From RUG14219 sp045538535 (GTDB lineage Bacteria > Cyanobacteriota > Vampirovibrionia > Gastranaerophilales > Gastranaerophilaceae): a stretch of 47,811 bases of DNA. Below, in pieces: positions 41,627-47,811 of the stretch (position 1 is its first letter; the number at the start of each line of letters is the position of its first letter). A program made the position numbers and the translations under genes. The stretch lies in NCBI GenBank assembly GCA_045538535.1, contig JAZSRN010000083.1, forward strand, positions 1-47,811, given 5' to 3'. The notes below the pieces were generated by a model. The model did no database searches and was not told where the DNA came from. It saw only the letters and a list, made by a program, of their open reading frames with translations.

Positions 41627-43429
41627 ATGGGATTATCAGCAGGACAAGCTAGATTACTAAGTATTACAGCCAGAAAGTCTGACTGTGAATACAAATCTAT
41701 GCAACTTTCACATCAGAAACTTGCTATATCCAGACAACTTGAGGATATTTCTAATGAATATCAAAATTCATTAGATCAAACCAAGTTGATATATGATTAT
41801 TATGGTACCGGCACTACCAATCAACAGTTATCTTATGGTTTGTTGATGAATCCTTCGGAGTTGAACGAATACTATCCGAATATGTTGACAGATTCTTCCG
41901 GTCGTGTTGTGTTGAATTCTGCATACGCGGCAGCAGCAGCGGCAGCAGGTATTCCAAAAGAAGGCTTGAATGGATTACCGTCAAAAGCTATGCGTAATGT
42001 ATTTATTGATGGACTTCTTGAGCAAGGTCTTATTTCAGGGCCGAGAGCAGAAACATTTAAAGGTGTTGAATATAATCAATTGTTAGGTTTAGGTGCAATT
42101 AGTTCTGTTGTATCAACTACTACTGACATCTCATTTAATGAATTAGTTGATTGGTTGAGCAATTCTAATTATTCGGTTGATCCATTAGATATTGCTGACA
42201 GTTTCTTTCAGGATGGTCCTGGAGGTAGCGAAGATGACGGGCATGTCAGATATTTAGGCTTGTACAATGGTGGTGGAGACAACAATTCTTACTCCGAAGA
42301 AGCCAAAGATTGGGTTGCAATTAGGAAACACCAATACTCTGATGGTTCAAGCTTGAGTGATATGGCAAATAACCACGGCCCAGATGGTACTATAACTTTA
42401 GGTGAAATTTTGGCCGGAGATTATTCTTTAATAGGTTTTGGTATGGATGAGAGAAACTGGGCGTTTCTTGCTGGTACAGGTGTTCCGGAAGCTCTTTTCC
42501 AATCTCCAATATGGGGAGCCATGATGTCTACTATTGAAGGAATGTTGGGGGTAGATGCTGCTTCAGAAACTGCATTGGCATACGCCAGACAACAGGTTGA
42601 AGCAATGGTAACAAATACATATGATGATTATTGGGCTGAAGATCCCGAGGGGCGCGGTGGTGACAAACGTAACCCTTCAAATGGTGCAGAATGGTCTAAC
42701 TCAAACGTTGTAGCTTACCATGGCGGCGCACACCAGCATAAGGATTCTACGGTGTATAAAGAAACTATCAAATATGTCGATGGTGATCAAGATGGTTATA
42801 TCGGATATTGCGTATATGGAAACTGTGGTGAAGGACGCGATGATGATAGTGATATTTCCGGTATGGGTATAAACATTTCTAGTGTTTTTAAAGCATACTT
42901 GACTTTCTTTGCTCAAAAAATGCAAGGTGTTGCCAATACGATATATTCTGTTGGTGATACTCTAAAAACTTCAAATTTGGTCGGTAATGAATTTACGTTT
43001 ACAGTCAATACGGGTGCTAAAGTTACTGAAGATGAGATGAAATTGGTTTCATTCTACGATACTATTTTAAACCAAATCTGTACTAGAGGTTGGACAGAAA
43101 ATGATAATATTGACGATAACAAATATCTTCAAGAAATGCTCCAAAATGGTATGATGTATCTTACAAAAGTTAAAGACGATGGATATTATTACCAAAGTAA
43201 TTATGCGACGGATTCTTATATCAAAACTGTTGAAGATGAAACAGCTATTGCACAAGCTGAAGCTAAATATCAAACCGAAAAACAAAGATTGTCAAGTAAA
43301 GAAAATTCTCTAGACTTGAAAATGAAAAATCTTGATACGGAAATCTCGGCACTTACTACCGAATATGATACCGTAAAAGGTACTATAACCAAAAATATTG
43401 AACGAACTTTCAAGCGTTATAGTGCTTAG
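41627..43429 (+). CDS. Large protein with conserved-looking helical ends, function unknown
   Basis: A 600-residue protein. The start at ATG 41627 has AAAGGA upstream and gives MGLSAGQARLLSITARKSDC; a start at 41576 lacks a ribosome site. The first 60 residues and the last 70 (KYQTEKQRLSSKENSLDLKM, then NLDTEISALTTEYDTVKG) are likely coiled-coil helices, while the middle is Gly/Asn/Asp-rich, with YVDGDQDGYIGYCVYG resembling a calcium-binding loop. The helical-ends, variable-middle layout recalls flagellin-like or type III secreted filament proteins. No signal peptide is seen. A link with the FlhA-domain protein at 25182 is possible but only inferred. Confidence 0.6.
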   Translation: MGLSAGQARLLSITARKSDCEYKSMQLSHQKLAISRQLEDISNEYQNSLDQTKLIYDYYGTGTTNQQLSYGLLMNPSELNEYYPNMLTDSSGRVVLNSAYAAAAAAAGIPKEGLNGLPSKAMRNVFIDGLLEQGLISGPRAETFKGVEYNQLLGLGAISSVVSTTTDISFNELVDWLSNSNYSVDPLDIADSFFQDGPGGSEDDGHVRYLGLYNGGGDNNSYSEEAKDWVAIRKHQYSDGSSLSDMANNHGPDGTITLGEILAGDYSLIGFGMDERNWAFLAGTGVPEALFQSPIWGAMMSTIEGMLGVDAASETALAYARQQVEAMVTNTYDDYWAEDPEGRGGDKRNPSNGAEWSNSNVVAYHGGAHQHKDSTVYKETIKYVDGDQDGYIGYCVYGNCGEGRDDDSDISGMGINISSVFKAYLTFFAQKMQGVANTIYSVGDTLKTSNLVGNEFTFTVNTGAKVTEDEMKLVSFYDTILNQICTRGWTENDNIDDNKYLQEMLQNGMMYLTKVKDDGYYYQSNYATDSYIKTVEDETAIAQAEAKYQTEKQRLSSKENSLDLKMKNLDTEISALTTEYDTVKGTITKNIERTFKRYSA

Positions 43430-43438
43430 GATTTTGGC

Positions 43439-43467
43439 TTGCTATCTTTTGTGATTTTTTATATAAT
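43439..43467 (+). promoter_or_regulatory. Promoter placed six bases before an ATG
   Basis: TTGCTA (43439-43444), a 17-base spacer, TATAAT (43462-43467), then six bases to the ATG at 43474. There is no ribosome site. Confidence 0.6.
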
Positions 43468-43473
43468 GCAATT

Positions 43474-44454
43474 ATGAGAATAAGAAGATTGAATTTTACG
43501 GATTTGCCAAAAATCCGAAAGATGATTGCCTATCTCGGTAATACTGAAAGCGTTACCTATGCTAAAGCGTTGCGAAATTATTTGTGTGGAATTGTTCAAG
43601 ATGCTTTGCCCCTTTGTTTTAGTGTTGCTACCGAAGTGTTTGTTTTGACATCCGGTGCGGAAATCTTGGGGTTGATTACGGTAGAGCCGACAGTCGGTAA
43701 TCCTTATAAAATGAATATAACCAGACTAATATTTTCGCAAAATATGTATGATGTCGGCAAACAGTTGGTTGAATTTGTTACGGCAAGGTTTTCGGCCAGA
43801 GGTGCAAATGCTTTTATTGTTACAATAGACAATTGTCACGACGAATTAAAAGAACTTTTTATAAAAGGTTGTGGCTTTAGACAATGTTCCTATGAAAATC
43901 TTTGGAAGTTAGAAAATTTTTCTCCTGAGAGTTCTGCAAAAGCAAAGTTTCGACCTTGTCAAAATTCAGATTCTACGCAAATTGCCGCACTGTATAACGG
44001 TGAACTAAATTCCTTATACAAACCGGCATTAGAAAGAAATAAAAATGAATTCAAGGAAATGTTTTTTGGTGGTTTTGCTCAAGCTTATAAGAACCGATAT
44101 ATTCTTGAAGAACCTGCCAAGCATCGCCCTATATGTTATCTTTCTATTACAACCGGTGATAACTTTAATTTTATAATTGATATCGCTAAAAATGATGCTT
44201 ATCCAATTTCTTATGATGAAATTTTTAGTTTTGCTTTGTCTGAAATTTCCAAAAAGAAAAAAGATTTTTGCGCGTTTATAAAACATCGTCAATATTGCAA
44301 AAATGCAGATAAGTTTGAAGAGTATTTGCACGCACGACATCTTAATTGTATTCAAACAAAATGCGTTTTAGTTAAAGATTTTTATAAACCCATAAAACAA
44401 AGTTCTTTGGTTCAAGTTTTTTCTTTCGGTGAACAACCTTTGATTTCTAAATAA
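43474..44454 (+). CDS. GNAT-family protein, probably two-domain
   Basis: A 326-residue protein. The first half has a GNAT shape: RRLNFTDLPKIRKMIAYLG, then AEILGLITVEPTV, and the LKELFIKGCGFRQCSYENLW region. The second half may be a second, degenerate GNAT domain, opening with FRPCQNSDSTQIAALYN. The acetyl-CoA R/Q-xx-G-x-G/A loop is not clear in either half, so activity is uncertain. It probably has its own promoter and is not in the ilvC operon. Confidence 0.55.
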   Translation: MRIRRLNFTDLPKIRKMIAYLGNTESVTYAKALRNYLCGIVQDALPLCFSVATEVFVLTSGAEILGLITVEPTVGNPYKMNITRLIFSQNMYDVGKQLVEFVTARFSARGANAFIVTIDNCHDELKELFIKGCGFRQCSYENLWKLENFSPESSAKAKFRPCQNSDSTQIAALYNGELNSLYKPALERNKNEFKEMFFGGFAQAYKNRYILEEPAKHRPICYLSITTGDNFNFIIDIAKNDAYPISYDEIFSFALSEISKKKKDFCAFIKHRQYCKNADKFEEYLHARHLNCIQTKCVLVKDFYKPIKQSSLVQVFSFGEQPLISK

Positions 44455-44515
44455 TATGATACATTAGTGTCTTATTTTATAAATTCGTGTTAATATTGTG
44501 GAAAAGAGGTTGATA

Positions 44516-45538
44516 ATGGATAATTTAAAGATTTTTACTGATAAGGATATAAATAAAGAATTAATCAAAACAAAAAAAATAGCGGTAATCGGTTTTGGTT
44601 CGCAAGGATACGGGCAATCAATGAATTTGAAAGATTCGGGCTGTGATGTTGTGTTGGGGCTTAGATTGGGTGGAAAGTCCGATGAAAAAGCAAAAGCATA
44701 CGGGCTTAGAACCATGAGTATAGAAGATGCCGTAAAATATGCCGATATCGTTCAAGTTTTGATACCAGATGAAATTCAAGCCAAAGTTTATGAAGAACAA
44801 ATTTTGCCTAATTTGCGCGAAGGTCAATATCTGATGTTTTCGCACGGATTTAATATTCATTTTAAAAAGATTGTTGCGCCGGAAAATGTCAATGTTGTTA
44901 TGGTTGCTCCAAAAGGTCCAGGACATACTGTAAGAAGTGAATATTTAGAGGGTAAAGGGGTTCCGTCACTGATTGCGGTGGAACAAAACCCTTCCGGTGA
45001 TAGCAAAGAAGTTGCGCTTTCTTATGCGGCGGCAATCGGGGCCGGTAGAGCCGGTATTATTGAGACAACTTTTAGAGAAGAAACCGAAACGGATTTGTTT
45101 GGTGAACAAGCTGTTATCTGTGGTGGCGTAACCGCATTGATGAAAGCCGGTTATGACACTCTTGTTAATGCCGGTTATTCGCCATATATGGCTTATTTTG
45201 AAACTATTCACGAAATGAAGTTGATTGTTGACTTGATTTATCAAGGCGGGTTGAGTGATATGAGATATTCAATTTCTAATACTGCTGAATATGGTGATAT
45301 GACTCGTGGGCCAAAAGTGATAAATGAACAATCAAGACAAGCGATGAAAGAAATCCTTGCAGATATTCAATCCGGAAGTTTTGCGAAAGAATTTTGTGAT
45401 GAATTTGCAAATGGTTGTGTGAATTTCCAAAAATTAAGAGAAGAAAATCAACAACATCTTGCAGAAATTGCCGGCAAAAAGTTGCGTACTTCTTTTAGTT
45501 GGGCTAGTAATAAATTTGTAGATAGAGAAAAAAATTAA
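44516..45538 (+). CDS. ilvC: Ketol-acid reductoisomerase
   Basis: Second step in valine and isoleucine synthesis, NADPH-dependent. This 340-residue class I enzyme has the Rossmann motif IAVIGFGSQGYGQSMNLKDS, the HGFNIHF and MVAPKGPGHTVR blocks, FREETETDLFGEQAVICGG with the metal-binding acids, and KLIVDLIYQGGLSDMRYSIS. The start is ATG 44516 with AAGAGG upstream; a GTG at 44498 is less likely. No other ilv gene is adjacent. It heads a four-gene run. Confidence 0.96.
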   Translation: MDNLKIFTDKDINKELIKTKKIAVIGFGSQGYGQSMNLKDSGCDVVLGLRLGGKSDEKAKAYGLRTMSIEDAVKYADIVQVLIPDEIQAKVYEEQILPNLREGQYLMFSHGFNIHFKKIVAPENVNVVMVAPKGPGHTVRSEYLEGKGVPSLIAVEQNPSGDSKEVALSYAAAIGAGRAGIIETTFREETETDLFGEQAVICGGVTALMKAGYDTLVNAGYSPYMAYFETIHEMKLIVDLIYQGGLSDMRYSISNTAEYGDMTRGPKVINEQSRQAMKEILADIQSGSFAKEFCDEFANGCVNFQKLREENQQHLAEIAGKKLRTSFSWASNKFVDREKN

Positions 45539-45549
45539 AAGGAATAAAA

Positions 45550-46401
45550 ATGTTTAGTACTGATGTAATATACGAAGTTATGGGGTTTTCGGTCGGTGAT
45601 ACAAAAGCCGGCACTAAAATGGGTAAGCTTCAACTTAAAAATACTGAAGATAACACAACATTAAATTGCATATTGTGGGAGGAAACCCTCAATCGTTTTG
45701 ATGCAAAACTTTTTAGATGTGGGAATTTGGTGCGTATTGTTTCTGCATCATTTAATGAAAAATTTAACAATTGCCTTGTCTCTGCGCTTGAGCTTAAAAA
45801 AGAAGCAAAAATGGGGTTGGAACCGAATGAAAGAGAAGAGGCTTTTTCAAAACTTTTAGAATATATAACCGAAATCCAAGATGAAAAACTTCAAGCCTTC
45901 TTGGCTACATTTTTTGCAGAACACGCAGAAAAAATTAAAATTGCACCAGCCGCAAAGGTTATGCACCACAACTATATTGGCGGATTATTGGTGCATACTC
46001 TCGAGGTTATTGATTACGCGCTTTATAATATGTCAAAATTCAACATTACGATGAATAAAGATGAAATTGTTGCCGCTTGTATTTTGCACGATATAGGCAA
46101 AATTTTTGAATATAAAATCAATATGGAAGACGGGCTAATTGATTATGATGAAGAATTCAAAAAAGATTGGATTACACATACTCAGTACGGATTTGCACTT
46201 TGTATGGCTCAAGGTTTCAAGTCAATTGCTCGCATGATCGCTGCGCACCATGGGCGTAGTGAATGGGGTGCAATTATAGATTTGAACGAAAAAGACATCG
46301 AACCAGAATTATATTTGATACATCTTGTAGATAATTTGTCTGCAAAGTTTGGCAAAATTAATGCATCAATGTTAGAAAAGAAAGAGGCAAATATTGGCTA
46401 A
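45550..46401 (+). CDS. HD-domain 3'-5' exoribonuclease, YhaM-like
   Basis: A 283-residue protein with an N-terminal OB-like domain (about 1-80) and an HD domain. HHNYIGGLLVHTLEVIDYAL, ACILHDIGKIFEY, the AAHHGRSEWG block and LVDNLSAK give the metal-binding His and Asp residues. YhaM-type enzymes trim RNA from the 3' end. It follows ilvC by 11 bases and overlaps the next gene by 8. Confidence 0.85.
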   Translation: MFSTDVIYEVMGFSVGDTKAGTKMGKLQLKNTEDNTTLNCILWEETLNRFDAKLFRCGNLVRIVSASFNEKFNNCLVSALELKKEAKMGLEPNEREEAFSKLLEYITEIQDEKLQAFLATFFAEHAEKIKIAPAAKVMHHNYIGGLLVHTLEVIDYALYNMSKFNITMNKDEIVAACILHDIGKIFEYKINMEDGLIDYDEEFKKDWITHTQYGFALCMAQGFKSIARMIAAHHGRSEWGAIIDLNEKDIEPELYLIHLVDNLSAKFGKINASMLEKKEANIG

Positions 46402-47074
46402 AGCTAAATTGACAACAAAACACGATTTGAAAGGTACACTTATTTGTGTGGAAGGGATTGACGGTTCCGGAAAATCAACGCAACTTGCACTTTTGCGAGA
46501 TTGGTTAAAATCAATCGGGCAAGATGTAATTTTTACGGAATGGAATTCATCACCGTTGATTAGTCAAACAACAAAATTGGCAAAGAAAAAGAATTTACTT
46601 TCTCCAAGAACTTTTTCTCTTTTACACGCTGTCGATTTTGCGGATAGAATGAAACAAGTAATTGCGCCTGCTCTAAAGGCCGGTTTTATAGTGCTTGCTG
46701 ATAGATACGCGTATACAGCTTTTGCACGTGATGTCGCAAGAGGTGTTGACGCTAAATGGGTACGAAATGTTTATGATTTTGCTATTAAACCTGATTTGGC
46801 CATATATTTTGATATCGACCCAAAAGAGGCTATGGAGAGAATTTGTTTTAATCGTACTCCAAAATTTTATGAGGCTGGCATGGATTTGAAATTGAGTAAT
46901 GACCCTTATGAAAGTTACTTGATTTTTCAATCGCGAGTGACAAAAGAATATGACAAAATGGTGAAAGAATTTGGGCTTGTAAAGCTTAATGCATTGGATT
47001 CAATTCACTCAAAACAAGTCAAAATCAGAGAAATGTTAAAAGAAGTTTTAAAAGAAAAAGGAATTGAGGTGTAA
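46394..47074 (+). CDS. tmk: Thymidylate kinase-like protein, first of a tandem pair
   Basis: A 226-residue P-loop kinase of the dTMP-kinase family: LICVEGIDGSGKSTQLALLR has Walker A, and VLADRYAYTAFARDVARG matches the D-R-Y region. The usual R-E-P-G-G-T motif is replaced by TEWNSSPL, so the substrate may not be dTMP. It starts at TTG 46394 with AGAGG upstream, overlapping the previous stop. The neighbouring gene is a close paralogue. Confidence 0.75.
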   Translation: MAKAKLTTKHDLKGTLICVEGIDGSGKSTQLALLRDWLKSIGQDVIFTEWNSSPLISQTTKLAKKKNLLSPRTFSLLHAVDFADRMKQVIAPALKAGFIVLADRYAYTAFARDVARGVDAKWVRNVYDFAIKPDLAIYFDIDPKEAMERICFNRTPKFYEAGMDLKLSNDPYESYLIFQSRVTKEYDKMVKEFGLVKLNALDSIHSKQVKIREMLKEVLKEKGIEV

Positions 47075-47076
47075 TT

Positions 47077-47748
47077 ATGAAAAAATTTAAACGTAACCAT
47101 AATTACGAAGGACTTTTGATTGTTATTGAGGGGACGGACGGTTCCGGAAAATCTACTCAATTGGAACTTTTAAAACGCGCAATTCAAGATCAGTCTTATG
47201 GCGTAATGGTTTCGGAGTGGAAAACTTCAAGGCTTATTGCAGATGTGATTGATGATGCAAAAGATAGAAACCTTTTGAATTCAACGACTTATAGTTTATT
47301 ATATGCCGCTGATTTTGCCGATAGGTTGGAAAATCAGATTATACCCGCGTTGAAATCCGGTTTTATAGTGCTTTTAGATAGATATTTTTATACGGCACTG
47401 GCTCGTGATGTGGTAAGAGGTCAAGATATTGATTGGGTCAAGAATTTGTATGAATATGCGCCGCAACCTGATTTGACTTTTTATTTGGATATGCCGGTTG
47501 ATACTTTATTGAAACGAATAATCGGAACTACCGGTTTGGATTATTATGAGAGTGGTCGTGATATGGGATTTTCGACAGATTTTTATAAAAGTTTCAAGAT
47601 TTATCAGCAAAAGTGCTTGGAACAATATGATTGGATGAAAAAAGAATATAATTTCGAATCTATAGACGGAACAAAGGCTATAAAAGAAATCCACGAAATT
47701 ATGAAATCAAAAGTCCAAAAAATTCTCGACACAGGTATTTTAGATTGA
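47077..47748 (+). CDS. Thymidylate kinase-like protein, second of a tandem pair
   Basis: A 223-residue paralogue of the preceding gene. It shares EGTDGSGKSTQLELL, a VSEWKTSRLI block in place of R-E-P-G-G-T, LLYAADFADRL, ALKSGFIVLLDRYFYTALAR and the LDYYESGRDM region. It follows 2 bases after its partner. The pair may have arisen by duplication and could act as a heterodimer or on different substrates. Confidence 0.75.
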   Translation: MKKFKRNHNYEGLLIVIEGTDGSGKSTQLELLKRAIQDQSYGVMVSEWKTSRLIADVIDDAKDRNLLNSTTYSLLYAADFADRLENQIIPALKSGFIVLLDRYFYTALARDVVRGQDIDWVKNLYEYAPQPDLTFYLDMPVDTLLKRIIGTTGLDYYESGRDMGFSTDFYKSFKIYQQKCLEQYDWMKKEYNFESIDGTKAIKEIHEIMKSKVQKILDTGILD

Positions 47749-47773
47749 TTGTGTGTAGATTTTGCAAAAGGTC

Positions 47774-47802
47774 TTGATATTTGTTAAAAAATTTGATATA
47801 TT
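47774..47802 (+). promoter_or_regulatory. Strong promoter of the gene starting at the window's end
   Basis: TTGATA (47774-47779), 17 bases, TATATT (47797-47802), six bases, then an ATG at 47809-47811 where the window stops. 47782-47805 is identical to 14977-15000. The gene itself is not visible. Confidence 0.65.
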
Positions 47803-47811
47803 GGGAACATG

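Noticed and set aside
1..47811. DGR reverse transcriptase or template repeat inside the window
   Set aside because: No protein shows reverse-transcriptase motifs, and no second copy of the 900-1010 sequence is visible.

Overview
The window is AT-rich bacterial DNA with many TTG starts, overlapping genes and BamA/Skp outer-membrane genes, so the cell envelope has two membranes. Prepilin-like proteins with an A-F-T-L-A-E-V-L-I-T-L start, an RpaB-like OmpR-family regulator, glycogen genes and several lineage-restricted proteins suggest a gut member of the non-photosynthetic cyanobacterial sister group (Vampirovibrionia/Melainabacteria, Gastranaerophilales-like). That placement is inferred from sequence style, not from a search.

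Layout. (1) 1-1239: the end of a prepilin-like gene whose last third looks like a diversity-generating-retroelement variable region, then a group of short palindromic repeats. (2) 1240-2928, minus strand: a GH15 glucoamylase-like protein. (3) 3065-11607: one tightly packed operon for a CMP-pseudaminic-acid-like sugar (pseB, an acetyltransferase, pseC, pseF, a TIM-barrel gene, an acyl carrier protein, a VOC protein, an FkbH-type HAD protein, a PseH-like GNAT, pseI). The TIM-barrel gene carries an in-frame 573-bp insertion bounded by 43-bp inverted repeats and encoding a DUF559 nuclease domain. (4) 11600-21219: surface-glycan glycosyltransferases, an XRE regulator, an 823-bp palindrome-rich gap, a second prepilin gene, a small RNA or small-ORF unit, and a lineage-type protein. 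(5) 21384-34381: housekeeping genes: thrS; a minus-strand series (response regulator, rsmI, bamA, skp-like, uridine phosphorylase, a soluble FlhA cytoplasmic-domain protein, malQ); speH; a small hypothetical gene; then rnhA and ruvB. (6) 34488-47811: a zinc-ribbon/TPR protein joined to glgA, dnaA-ruvA, a large coiled-coil-ended protein, a GNAT protein, ilvC, a YhaM-like nuclease, two tandem thymidylate-kinase-like genes, and the promoter and start codon of one more gene.

How the genes work together. The Pse operon would make a nonulosonic acid, probably with an unusual acyl group supplied by FkbH and the carrier protein, and the neighbouring capsule-type glycosyltransferases would place it on the surface. 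GlgA, MalQ and the GH15 protein point to glycogen storage and use. Several genes have a promoter -10 box exactly six bases before the ATG, suggesting leaderless mRNAs. The most unusual items are the in-frame DUF559 element, the DGR-like variable region, and the stand-alone FlhA cytoplasmic domain.
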